From assembly GCA_005884685.1 (NCBI GenBank), contig VBAH01000017.1, positions 83,152 to 147,151 on the forward strand: 64,000 bases of DNA, given 5' to 3'. The DNA comes from Alphaproteobacteria bacterium. GTDB lineage: Bacteria > Pseudomonadota > Alphaproteobacteria > Rhizobiales > Xanthobacteraceae. Shown piece after piece: positions 23,650 through 32,056 of the stretch (its first letter is position 1; each line of letters starts with the position of its first letter). The translations under genes and the position numbers were made by a program. Under the pieces are notes generated by a model that was not told the DNA's origin, ran no database searches, and worked only from the letters and a program-made list of their open reading frames with translations.

Positions 23650-25239
23650 TCAGCCGACCTCGGTCGAATGGATTCGCCGCTGTCCGACCACCAGCGTCTC
23701 GCCGTTGCCCCGGTGGCGCTTGATCAGGAGCTTGTTGAGCGCACCGAGATAAGCCTTCGCGGAAGCGACGAGCGTGTCGGGATCGGAGCCCTTGGAGGTG
23801 ACCGCCCGACCGTTCTCCGAAAGGCGCACCGAAACCTCCGCCTGTGCGTCCGTCCCCGCGGTGACGGCGTGCACCTGATAGAGCTCGAGCACGGCATCGT
23901 GCGGAACCATTGCCTTGACGCAATTAAACACCGCGTCGACCGGGCCGTTGCCCTCGCATTCCTCGATCATCTGCTTGCCGTCGATGTCGAGTTTCATGGT
24001 CGCACGCTGCGGCCCGCGCGTGCCCGCGATCACCGAGAGCGAGACCAGTTTGATCCGGTCCTGCGCATGCGCGATCTCCTCATCGACCAGCGCTTCGATG
24101 TCCTCGTCGTAGATATGCTTCTTGCGGTCGGCGAGCGCCTTGAAGCGCACGAAGGCGTCCTCGAGCTGGTTGCTCTGCAAATGGTAGCCCATCTCTTCGA
24201 GCTTGTGCACGAAGGCGTGGCGCCCGGAGTGCTTGCCCATCACCAGCGAGGTCTGCTTCACGCCAACGGTCTCGGGCGTCATGATCTCGTAGGTTTGCGC
24301 ATTCTTCAGCATGCCGTCCTGATGGATGCCGCTTTCGTGCGCGAACGCGTTGCGCCCGACGATCGCCTTGTTGTACTGCACCGGGAACGAAGTCGCCGCC
24401 GCGACCAGCTTCGAGGCGCGCGTCAGCATCGTGGCATCGACGCCGGTCCAGAACGGCAGCACGTCGTTGCGCACCTTCATCGCCATGACGACCTCTTCGA
24501 GCGCCGCATTGCCCGCGCGCTCGCCGATGCCGTTGATGGTGCATTCGATCTGGCGGCAGCCTGCCTTCACGCCGGCGAGCGAATTGGCAACTGCCATGCC
24601 GAGATCGTTATGGCAATGCACCGAGAAGCGCGCTTTGTCGGAGTTGGGCACATTCTCGCGCACGCGCTTGAACATGTCGAAATATTCCTCCGGCACGGTG
24701 TAGCCGACGGTATCCGGGATGTTGATCGTCGTCGCGCCGGCCTTGATCGCGGCTTCGATACAGCGGCAGAGGAAGTCGAACTCGGTGCGCGTGCCGTCTT
24801 CGGCGCTCCATTCGACATCGTCGACATGATTGCGCGCACGGGTGACCTGCGCGATCACCATGTCGAGCACCTCGTGCGGCTCCTTCTGCAGCTTCCACTT
24901 CATGTGTACCGGCGAAGTGGAGAGGAAGGTGTGGATGCGCTTGCGCTCGGCCGGCTTGATCGCCTCGGCGCAGCGATCGATATCGTTGAACGCTGCGCGC
25001 GAGAGGCCGCACACGACCGCGTTCCTGGTGCGCTTGGCGATTTCATGGACGGCGGCGAAGTCGCCCTCTGAGGCGATCGGGAAACCGGCCTCGATGATGT
25101 CGACGCCCATCTGGTCGAGCAGCTCGGCAACTTCGAGCTTCTCCTCGTGCGTCATCGTGGCGCCGGGACATTGCTCGCCGTCGCGCAAGGTCGTGTCGAA
25201 GATGACGACGCGATCCTTCTCGGATTGGCTGGTGGTCAT
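23650..25239 (-). CDS. leuA: 2-isopropylmalate synthase LeuA
   Basis: Catalyses acetyl-CoA plus 2-ketoisovalerate to 2-isopropylmalate, the first committed step of leucine biosynthesis. The 529-residue protein has the DRE-TIM catalytic domain with FDTTLRDGEQCPGATM near residue 14, the metal site SVHCHNDLGMA and the NGIGERAGNAAL block. The C-terminal regulatory LeuA_dimer domain begins about residue 375 and ends in a normal length, so leucine feedback control is expected. AAGGAT precedes the ATG. A leucine-rich leader peptide and attenuator lie upstream. Confidence 0.97.
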   Translation of the reverse strand: MTTSQSEKDRVVIFDTTLRDGEQCPGATMTHEEKLEVAELLDQMGVDIIEAGFPIASEGDFAAVHEIAKRTRNAVVCGLSRAAFNDIDRCAEAIKPAERKRIHTFLSTSPVHMKWKLQKEPHEVLDMVIAQVTRARNHVDDVEWSAEDGTRTEFDFLCRCIEAAIKAGATTINIPDTVGYTVPEEYFDMFKRVRENVPNSDKARFSVHCHNDLGMAVANSLAGVKAGCRQIECTINGIGERAGNAALEEVVMAMKVRNDVLPFWTGVDATMLTRASKLVAAATSFPVQYNKAIVGRNAFAHESGIHQDGMLKNAQTYEIMTPETVGVKQTSLVMGKHSGRHAFVHKLEEMGYHLQSNQLEDAFVRFKALADRKKHIYDEDIEALVDEEIAHAQDRIKLVSLSVIAGTRGPQRATMKLDIDGKQMIEECEGNGPVDAVFNCVKAMVPHDAVLELYQVHAVTAGTDAQAEVSVRLSENGRAVTSKGSDPDTLVASAKAYLGALNKLLIKRHRGNGETLVVGQRRIHSTEVG

Positions 25240-25288
25240 GCACTTGATCCTTCTAGGCTGCGCTCTCTAGCGCTTGATCTGAACGAAT

Positions 25289-25363
25289 GCGCCCTCACGG
25301 GCGCCCGGGGTTTCGAAGAACCCCTGAGTGCCCAGGCGCATGCGCCCAACCGGCCCTCAGGGG
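25289..25363 (-). promoter_or_regulatory. leuA transcription attenuator
   Basis: Between the leader peptide stop and leuA three inverted repeats are seen: CTCAGGGG (25356-25363) with CCCCTGAG (25321-25328); GGGGTT (25307-25312) with AACCCC (25319-25324); and GCGCCC (25289-25294) with GGGCGC (25299-25304), a tight 4-nt-loop hairpin. The first two share 25321-25324 and so exclude each other, as required for attenuation. The last hairpin lacks a strong T-run. Confidence 0.7.
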
Positions 25364-25455
25364 CTGATAAGAAGGAGGTTCAGAATGAGGGCAGCAGCCG
25401 GCCGGCCCTGACCGGCCCCCGGAGCGATCGCGCGGTCATCGCGGCGGATCGACAT
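25357..25455 (-). CDS. leuL: leuA leader peptide
   Basis: A 32-residue ORF starts at ATG 25455, begins MSIRRDDRA and ends LILNLLLISP, with five leucine and two isoleucine codons in eight positions just before the proline and stop. Its stop codon lies within the first arm of the attenuator stem (25356-25363). This is the layout of ribosome-mediated attenuation: stalling at leucine codons under leucine shortage would favour the antiterminator and leuA expression. The gene symbol is by analogy. Confidence 0.8.
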   Translation of the reverse strand: MSIRRDDRAIAPGAGQGRPAAALILNLLLISP

Positions 25456-25598
25456 TTCTGCCCTCGTCGTCGGGTTCCCAAGGTCGCGGAGAATGGTGAA
25501 CGGAACGTTAACCGCGGGAAGCCGATGCCCGGGTTTCTAACGGATGTGCGGGGTGCGGTGCAAGAGAAGGATTAGGTCAGCGAGGTTGTCCGAACTGC

Positions 25599-26501
25599 TC
25601 ACGTCGCCTTCCGCCGTTTCGCTCCCTCGGCGGCCAGCGCGCGTTTCACTTTCTCAAGCTCTTTGAGCGCGGCCCCCTCGACCTTGGGAAATTCAAGCTT
25701 CAGGCTCTCCATCGCCTCGACAATGACCTCGGAAATCACCAGCCTGGCGAATGGTTTGTTGTCGGCCGGCACAACGTACCAGGGCGCCTCCGGCCGGCTG
25801 GTGTGGCGGATCGCATCCTCATACGCGTCCATGTACTTGTTCCACAGCTTGCGTTCGGCCACATCACCCATTTCAAACTTCCAGCGCTTCCCGGGCTCCT
25901 CGAGCCGCGCGAGGAAACGCTTGCGCTGCTCTTCCTTCGAGACGTGCAGGAAAAACTTCAGAATGAGTACGCCGTTGCGTGCAAGGTGGCGCTCGAAATC
26001 GCGAATGCTTTGGAAGCGGTGCTTCCAGATGTCCTTGTCGACCAGCGAAGGCGGGATTTGCGCGTTCGTCACGAATTCCGGGTGCACGCGCGCCACCAGC
26101 ACGTCTTCGTAGTGCGAGCGATTGAAAATCCCGATGCGCCCGCGTTCGGGCAGCGCTTTCGCAACGCGCCACAGGAAATCGTGATCGCGTTCCTCATGGC
26201 TCGGCTGCTTGAATGCATGCACCTGAACGCCCTGCGGATCGACGCCCGACATCACGTGCTTGATCGCACCGTCCTTGCCGGCCGCATCCATCGCCTGGAA
26301 AACCACAAGAACGGCCCAGCGGTTCTGCGCGTAAAGCTTCTCCTGCAGCTCGGTGAGCCGCTCGACACCGCTAGCGAGCATTGCCTTGGCGTCGGCCTTC
26401 TCGATGTCGAGGCCGCAGGTATCTTGCGGGTCACAGTCGGACAGGCGGAACTTGTCGGGCTTGTCGATGCGGAACTTCTTGATGATCTTGGTGAGCTTCA
26501 T
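25599..26501 (-). CDS. ppk2: Polyphosphate kinase 2 family protein
   Basis: PPK2 enzymes use polyphosphate to phosphorylate nucleoside mono- or diphosphates. The 300-residue product is a single PPK2 domain with Walker A FQAMDAAGKDGAIK (about 68-81), the lid-module region and Walker B GIFNRSHYEDVLV, plus HFxxxRDFERHLARNGVLI-like and KFFLHVSKEEQRKRF blocks. Length and motifs suggest a one-domain AMP/ADP phosphorylating enzyme, but class cannot be fixed by eye. It is followed on the same strand by the leuA control region. Confidence 0.92.
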   Translation of the reverse strand: MKLTKIIKKFRIDKPDKFRLSDCDPQDTCGLDIEKADAKAMLASGVERLTELQEKLYAQNRWAVLVVFQAMDAAGKDGAIKHVMSGVDPQGVQVHAFKQPSHEERDHDFLWRVAKALPERGRIGIFNRSHYEDVLVARVHPEFVTNAQIPPSLVDKDIWKHRFQSIRDFERHLARNGVLILKFFLHVSKEEQRKRFLARLEEPGKRWKFEMGDVAERKLWNKYMDAYEDAIRHTSRPEAPWYVVPADNKPFARLVISEVIVEAMESLKLEFPKVEGAALKELEKVKRALAAEGAKRRKAT

Positions 26502-26542
26502 GGTGGCAGTTCACGCTGCGCCGGCTGGCTTGGCAAGCCGCC

Positions 26543-27241
26543 TCAGCGCAGGCGGCTCCTGAGAAACCTCGTGACATAAGGCGGCATGGCCGGGCGCAGG
26601 TCGGCCAGGCCGCGCACGATGTGAATGCCCGATAGCTCCGGCCGCCGTTGACCGGCAAGAAAGGCGCGGATGCGCTCATGCAGCGCGACCGCGGTCTCCC
26701 GCGCCTGGACGATCTTCATCAGCGCGATGCGCTGCCCGAGCGGCGTGGCGGTCCAGCCCGTTTCCGGCATGGCATCGGCGAGGCCAAGGCCCGTCTCCTC
26801 GGTGAGCTCGCGCATCACGCCGCCCTCAAGGTCGACCGTTTCGCCGACGATATCGTTCGGATCGGGCGTGCCGGCGGCGAAATAGATCTGTCCCGCGGTC
26901 GCCGTATGCGCACCCATCACGCCGAGCAGGAACGCGCCGTCGGAGGAACGCAGCGCCGCCATCGGGAAGCAGTTGCGGATCGTCTTGTCCGGAAAGTCCC
27001 AGTCACGCCACGAGATGAAGCTTGCGAAGTCGGTTTCCAGGTACGCGCCGCTGAGCACGCCGTCCGCGATCTCGCCGCGCCGCAACAGCAGCACCCGGCC
27101 ATTGAACATTTCCGGCTTCTCAACACGCAGCCTGGCGAAATGCGCATCGATCTCGGCGCGGCGCTCGCTCGCGAACGCCCAGTGCGCGGGCTCGAAGCGC
27201 AGATCGAGCCGCGCCACCGGGATGATCGGAATGTCCGTCAT
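26543..27241 (-). CDS. NUDIX hydrolase
   Basis: A 232-residue hydrolase of the Nudix fold. The core of the Nudix box, RELTEETGL, is at residues 144-152, and GETVDLEGG precedes it with spacing slightly shorter than the canonical GX5EX7 part. The enzyme probably cleaves a nucleoside diphosphate derivative. The substrate is unknown. The ATG at 27241 was preferred to an in-frame start 24 bp upstream. It is followed by ppk2 on the same strand, 41 bp away, so the two nucleotide-phosphate enzymes may be cotranscribed. Confidence 0.8.
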   Translation of the reverse strand: MTDIPIIPVARLDLRFEPAHWAFASERRAEIDAHFARLRVEKPEMFNGRVLLLRRGEIADGVLSGAYLETDFASFISWRDWDFPDKTIRNCFPMAALRSSDGAFLLGVMGAHTATAGQIYFAAGTPDPNDIVGETVDLEGGVMRELTEETGLGLADAMPETGWTATPLGQRIALMKIVQARETAVALHERIRAFLAGQRRPELSGIHIVRGLADLRPAMPPYVTRFLRSRLR

Positions 27242-27274
27242 GCGCGCGCGTCGTCGCAGGCGCACTCGCGCTGG

Positions 27275-28174
27275 TCAAGCCTCGATCGTGCCCTCGGTCA
27301 CGATGACGGCGCTGCCGCCGATCGATGCGCTCACCAGTTTGCCCGCGCCGATATTCAGCGTGAGGTCGATCAGGCTCGGCCGTCCCATCTCAAATCCCTG
27401 CTCGATGCGCACGAGATGTTCGCCGTCCTGGTAGTCCCCATGGACGGAGAGGTAGCCGGCGAATGCAGCAGCCGCCGATCCGGTCGCGGGATCTTCCGGC
27501 ACGCCCTGATGCGGCGCGAACATGCGTGTGTGAAAGGCATATCCCGGTGTCATGGTTTCGCGACAGAACATGTAGGCCGCCGCGTGAGCATCGAAGCCGA
27601 ATGCCTTGTCCCAGAGGGCCGGATTGACACGGCAACGCCGGATCGCATCCAGGCCGCGCATTGGCACCAGCGAGTACGGCGCTCCCGCAGACCACCGCGC
27701 CGGGCGCAGGTCGGCGGAACCGATATCGCCAACCTCAAGTCCCAGTGCCGCCGCGAGCGTCGCATTGTCGGCGGGCGCGCCAATCTCCGCGGGCAGTCGT
27801 GGCAGATCGAATACCGCGCGGCCGCCGTCCGCTCCGTTCGGGGTTGTCTTGCAAGCGACGAGCCCGATGTTGAGTTCGAGCACGAAATCGCGTGCGTTTG
27901 CTTCGCCTTCCAGCTGCCCGAGCAGCACAGCCGTCCCAACCGTCGGGTGACCGGCAAAAGGCAGTTCGGAAACCGGCGTGAAGATTCGAATTTTCGCGCG
28001 ATTGCCTTTATCGAGCGAGGGAAACACAAACACCGTCTCGGACAGATTGAATTCGCGCGCGATGGCCTGCATCGCAGCGGAGTCGAGGCCGTCCGGTTCC
28101 AGCACGACCGCCAGCGGGTTGCCGGCGAAGCGCTTGTCGGTGAACACGTCGAGCGTGACGAAACGGCGGCGCAT
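27275..28174 (-). CDS. PhzF family isomerase/epimerase-like protein
   Basis: Complete 299-residue PhzF-fold protein. The start VTLDVFTDKRFAGNPLAVVL, the putative catalytic Glu in NLSETVFVFP, FAGHPTVGTAVLL and DPATGSAAAAFAGYL are all family hallmarks. PhzF proteins isomerise small metabolites (the phenazine enzyme acts on trans-2,3-dihydro-3-hydroxyanthranilate), but most homologues have no assigned substrate. No phenazine genes are nearby, so a phenazine role is unlikely. It starts 8 bp after the pdxY-type gene ends, suggesting one transcript. Confidence 0.9.
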   Translation of the reverse strand: MRRRFVTLDVFTDKRFAGNPLAVVLEPDGLDSAAMQAIAREFNLSETVFVFPSLDKGNRAKIRIFTPVSELPFAGHPTVGTAVLLGQLEGEANARDFVLELNIGLVACKTTPNGADGGRAVFDLPRLPAEIGAPADNATLAAALGLEVGDIGSADLRPARWSAGAPYSLVPMRGLDAIRRCRVNPALWDKAFGFDAHAAAYMFCRETMTPGYAFHTRMFAPHQGVPEDPATGSAAAAFAGYLSVHGDYQDGEHLVRIEQGFEMGRPSLIDLTLNIGAGKLVSASIGGSAVIVTEGTIEA

Positions 28175-28182
28175 GAAGCCTC

Positions 28183-29031
28183 CTAGATCTCTTCCGGCTC
28201 GAACATTCGGGTCGGGGTGACGAATTCGTCCTGCGCTCCGATCAGCAGGATTTCGCGCGAATTTGCCTCGGCGGTGAGCCTGAGCACGCCGAAGATGGAC
28301 GACGCGGCGCGCGACAACGCTTCGCCTGCCGAACCGGTGCGCAGACAGTGCGCAAAGAACAGCGCCGCGATGGCATCGCCCGCGCCATTGACCGAAATCG
28401 GCAGCTTCGGGGTGCGCACACGAAAGCGGCCTGAGGCGTCGGAGGCGACGAGATCGATCGCATCGGGCGGGGTTTCATCCGTATGCAGCGAGGTCACCAT
28501 GACGACCTTGGGCCCGAGCGCGTGCAGCGCATCGATGGCGGCCAGAGCCTCGCCACGCGCCGCACTCGTTCGACGGGTCAGGTGATCGAGCTCGAACTGG
28601 TTCGGTGTGACGATGTCGGCGGCAGGCACGGCGTAATCGCGCATGAATTCTGGAATGCCGGGCCGCACGAACACATCGCGCCCGACATCGCCGATCACAG
28701 GATCGCAGCAGTAACGCGCGGCGGGATTCGCGGCCTTCACCTGCGCGACCGCATCGAGGATCGCCGCGCCGGTCTCGGCCGAGCCCATATAACCGGACAG
28801 CACGCCGTCGCATTGGCCGAGCGCACCGCGCTCCGCGATCCCGCGCACCAGCTCGGTGATCAGGCTCGCATCGAATACGCGGCCGGTCCACGCGCCATAG
28901 CCGGTGTGATTGGAGAACTGCACCGTGTGGACCGGCCACACTTCGACGCCAATGCGCTGCAGCGGAAATATCGCGGCGGCGTTGCCGACATGGCCGTAGG
29001 CGACGTGCGACTGGATCGAGAGGATGTTCAC
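28183..29031 (-). CDS. pdxY: Pyridoxal kinase PdxY
   Basis: ATP-dependent kinase of the vitamin B6 salvage pathway, 282 residues, ribokinase superfamily. It begins MNILSIQSHVAYGHVGNAAA, the characteristic PdxY/PdxK opening. VQFSNHTGYGAWTG, TPNQFELDHLT and the catalytic GAGD motif (VNGAGDAIAALF) near residue 220 follow. PLP made from salvaged B6 would serve aminotransferases. It heads a minus-strand run pdxY-phzF-nudix-ppk2, with an 8-bp gap to the next gene. Confidence 0.93.
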   Translation of the reverse strand: MNILSIQSHVAYGHVGNAAAIFPLQRIGVEVWPVHTVQFSNHTGYGAWTGRVFDASLITELVRGIAERGALGQCDGVLSGYMGSAETGAAILDAVAQVKAANPAARYCCDPVIGDVGRDVFVRPGIPEFMRDYAVPAADIVTPNQFELDHLTRRTSAARGEALAAIDALHALGPKVVMVTSLHTDETPPDAIDLVASDASGRFRVRTPKLPISVNGAGDAIAALFFAHCLRTGSAGEALSRAASSIFGVLRLTAEANSREILLIGAQDEFVTPTRMFEPEEI

Positions 29032-29038
29032 ACTCAGT

Positions 29039-29128
29039 CCTCATCCTGAGGGGGTCGCGCAAGCGGCCGTCTCGAAGGATGGCCTCATGCTTCGAGACGC
29101 GCGCTTCGCGCGCTCCTCAGCATAAGGA
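29039..29128. repeat. CCTCATCCTGAGG repeat, family C
   Basis: Begins CCTCATCCTGAGG, contains CGGCCGTCTCGAAGGATGG and TGCTTCGAGACGCGCGCTTC, and ends CTCCTCAGCATAAGG. It shares the ends and the TCGAAGGATGG/TTCGAGACG arms with the element at 16046. It lies upstream of pdxY. Confidence 0.85.
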
Positions 29129-29212
29129 CGCGGCGGGAGCATGGTCCCGCCGCGCCGCAATATCCAACCGTTTTTCGTGATCGCGGCGATCAGCCGCCGT
29201 GATCGCTCGCGC

Positions 29213-30232
29213 TCACATGCCCTTGTTCGCCGCCTCGACGAATTTGTTGGTGTAGGTCTTCGACAGGTCGATATTCGCCTTGGCGATCTCGGGCACCGAC
29301 TGGCTGAACACGGCGAGCACCGCCTGGGCTCCCTTCGGGTCCATCAGGCCGGTCTGCGAATACATCGGGATGGTATTCTTCAGCGCCGCGAGATACAGCG
29401 CCTTGTCGGGACCGACGAGATCCTCCGGCATCTTGGCCATGATCTCTTCCGGCGTATGCGCGTGGATCCACTTCAAGGTGGCGACGATCGCATTGGTCAG
29501 TTTCTGCACAGTCGCCTCGTTCTTCGCGATCCAGTCGGCGCGGGTGTAGAGCGCGCCGCCCGGATATTCGCCCGCGAACACCTCGAGCGTGTCCTTGGCG
29601 GTGCGCGTGTCGGCCAGAATCCTGAAGTCCTTGAACTTGTTCTGCAGCAGCGTCGCCGCCGGATCGAGCATCACGGCAGCGTTCACCTTGCCGTGCTCCA
29701 TGGCGGCAACGGCGGTCGCGTCGAGGCCGATCCCGACGACGCTGGCCGAAGCCGGATCGAGGCCGTTCTTGGCGAGCAGGTATTTCAGGAAAAAGTCCGT
29801 GGAGGAGCCGGGCGCACTGACGCCCACGGCCTTGCCGGAAAGATCCTTGATCGACTTGATGTCCTTGCCGGATTCGGGCGACACCGCAAGTACCATGCCG
29901 GGATAGCGATCGTAGACCACGAAGGCCTGCAGGGCCTGGCCTTTGGCGGCGAGATTGACGCAGTGGTCGTAGTAACCCGACACCACGTCGGCCGATCCGC
30001 CGATCACGGCCTGCAGCGCTTGGCTGCCGCCCTTGAAATTGATCAGTTCGACCTCGACGCCGGCCTTGTCGTATTCGCCAAGCTGTTTTGCCAGCACCGT
30101 CGGCAGGTAGCACAGGCAGCCCGCGCCGCCGACCGCGACCGACACCTTCGTCTTGCTCTGCGCCGCCGCAACGCCGCTCGCCAACACCAGCGCGCCGAGC
30201 GCCGCCACCACCCTTCGGGTGAGCCTTGTCAT
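29213..30232 (-). CDS. ABC transporter substrate-binding protein, NitT/TauT type
   Basis: Periplasmic binding protein of 339 residues. The signal peptide (LTRRVVAALGALVLASGVAA, cleavage near AAAQS) leads into KVSVAVGGAGCLCYLPTVLA and INFKGGSQALQAVIGGSADVV, a SsuA/NMT1-type fold. GGAGGAAA precedes the ATG. A CLC pair close to the mature N-terminus is unusual. No permease or ATPase genes are adjacent, so transport partners must be elsewhere. The ligand is unknown (possibly a sulfonate, nitrate-like or thiamine-precursor-like compound). Confidence 0.85.
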   Translation of the reverse strand: MTRLTRRVVAALGALVLASGVAAAQSKTKVSVAVGGAGCLCYLPTVLAKQLGEYDKAGVEVELINFKGGSQALQAVIGGSADVVSGYYDHCVNLAAKGQALQAFVVYDRYPGMVLAVSPESGKDIKSIKDLSGKAVGVSAPGSSTDFFLKYLLAKNGLDPASASVVGIGLDATAVAAMEHGKVNAAVMLDPAATLLQNKFKDFRILADTRTAKDTLEVFAGEYPGGALYTRADWIAKNEATVQKLTNAIVATLKWIHAHTPEEIMAKMPEDLVGPDKALYLAALKNTIPMYSQTGLMDPKGAQAVLAVFSQSVPEIAKANIDLSKTYTNKFVEAANKGM

Positions 30233-30384
30233 GGGATTTCCTCCGCAATTCTGTCAGTGGGCCGCGCCGCCCCGCGAACTGGCGCGGACCATAGAGCAGC
30301 GTGTTTGCTTGTGCAAAGGCCGTTCTGGACACCCATGTTGGGCTTTGCTACAGCACGCCCCGCTTGTGCGGATGCTCGGCATCC

Positions 30385-30460
<76 letters not shown>

Positions 30461-30523
30461 CAAGCCCTTCCAATACCGCCGCGGCGACGACATCATGGGG
30501 ACATGGCTTCATGAGGTTTCCGC

Positions 30524-31990
30524 ATGCGCATCTTCGCGGCGTCGCTCGCGACCGAAACGAACTCGTTCTCGCCGATCCCGACCAGCCGCGAGAGCTACGA
30601 GAACACGCTTTACTTCCCGCCCGGCAAACACCCGGACCGCGGCACGCTGTGTACCGGCCCGCTCTGGGTGGCGCGGCGGCGCGCCAAGCAGGAAGGTTTC
30701 GAGCTGATCGAGGGTTCGTGTTTCTGGGCCGAGCCCTCGGCGCCGACCCAGCAGGCGAGCTACGAGAGCATGCGTGACGAAATCCTCGCGCAGCTGCGCG
30801 CCGCAATGCCGGTCGACGGCGTGCTGCTCGGCCTCCATGGCGCCATGGTCGCGCATGGCTACGACGATTGCGAGGGCGACCTGATCGCGCGCGTGCGCGC
30901 GATCGTCGGCCCGAAGGCGATCATCGGCGCCGAGTACGATCCGCACTGCCATCTCACCGAGAAGCGCGTGCGCGGCGCCGACATCAGCATCCTGTTCAAG
31001 GAATACCCGCACACCGATTTCGCCGAGCGCGCCGAGGAGCTGGTCACGCTGGTGGTGAAAGCGATCCGCCGCGATATCACTCCGGTTACATCGCTCTACG
31101 ACTGCGGCATGATCGATGTTTACCCGACCTCGCGCGAACCCGGCCGCGGCTTTGTCGAAAAGATGAAGAGGCTCGAAGGGCGCGACGGCGTGCTGTCGGT
31201 CTCGCTCGGTCACGGCTTTACGCAGGGCGACGTCCCCGAGCAGGGCACGCGCGTGCTGGTCGTCACCGACAACGCGAAGGCGCGCGGCGATGCGCTGGCG
31301 CAGGAGCTTGGCGCGGAAATCCGCGCAAAGCGCGGCACATGGTATCCCGAATATCTCTCATACGACGAGGCGATCACGGCCGCTTACGCAGAGCCGAAAG
31401 GCCCTGTCGTGGTCGCCGACCCGTCCGATAATGCCGGCGGCGGCGCAGCCTCCGACAACACCAACATCATCCGCCGCCTGCTCGAGCGCGGCCTGACCGA
31501 TGCCGCGGTGGGACCGGTGTGGGATCCGGTCGCGGTGCAGTTCTGTCACGCGGTCGGCGTCGGCGCGACCATTCCGCTGCGCTTCGGTGGCAAGACCGCG
31601 CCCACATCCGGCATGCCGATCGATGCCGAGGCGACCGTGATCGGCTTGGCTCGCGATGGAATGCAGTCGTTCGGCAGCGCCAAGGTGAAATTCGGCGACG
31701 GCGCCGGCGTCCGCGTCGGCGGCGTCGAAATCTCATTGATTTCGCACCGCACCCAGGCGCTCGGCACGGAGATCTTCAGCGCCCTCGGCATCGACCTTGC
31801 GAGCAAGCGCTATATCGGCGTGAAATCCACCAACCATTTCCATGCCGCCTATGCGCCCATCGCCGCGAAAGTGCTCTATTGCGACGGCGAGGGCCCCTCA
31901 CCGCTCGATGCGCGCAAGTATCCGTTCGCGAAGGCCCGCCGCACTATCTGGCCGCACGCCGAGCTGCCGGAGGGGCGGATGATCCTGTGA
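30524..31990 (+). CDS. M81 family metallopeptidase (MlrC-like), copy 1
   Basis: A 488-residue protein of the family of microcystinase MlrC, zinc enzymes that open linear peptides containing unusual or D-residues. Putative metal ligands are D139/H141/H143 (DPHCHLT) and H163 (EYPHTDFAER), preceded by GVLLGLHGAMVAHGYDDCEGD. The MlrC C-terminal domain contains DPSDNAGGGAASDNT. There is no signal peptide, so it acts in the cytoplasm on imported substrate. It is followed 66 bp later by a peptide-binding protein gene. The actual substrate is unlikely to be microcystin. Confidence 0.88.
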   Translation: MRIFAASLATETNSFSPIPTSRESYENTLYFPPGKHPDRGTLCTGPLWVARRRAKQEGFELIEGSCFWAEPSAPTQQASYESMRDEILAQLRAAMPVDGVLLGLHGAMVAHGYDDCEGDLIARVRAIVGPKAIIGAEYDPHCHLTEKRVRGADISILFKEYPHTDFAERAEELVTLVVKAIRRDITPVTSLYDCGMIDVYPTSREPGRGFVEKMKRLEGRDGVLSVSLGHGFTQGDVPEQGTRVLVVTDNAKARGDALAQELGAEIRAKRGTWYPEYLSYDEAITAAYAEPKGPVVVADPSDNAGGGAASDNTNIIRRLLERGLTDAAVGPVWDPVAVQFCHAVGVGATIPLRFGGKTAPTSGMPIDAEATVIGLARDGMQSFGSAKVKFGDGAGVRVGGVEISLISHRTQALGTEIFSALGIDLASKRYIGVKSTNHFHAAYAPIAAKVLYCDGEGPSPLDARKYPFAKARRTIWPHAELPEGRMIL

Positions 31991-32056
31991 AGCGGCCCTT
32001 GTCCCGCTTGGGCCTTCCGTGAGTAAATCGGCCCAACCAGAACGAGGGAGGACTCC

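Noticed and set aside
23668..25071. A 467-residue plus-strand frame antisense to leuA
   Set aside because: Antisense shadow: low-complexity Arg/His-rich residues, no family resemblance.
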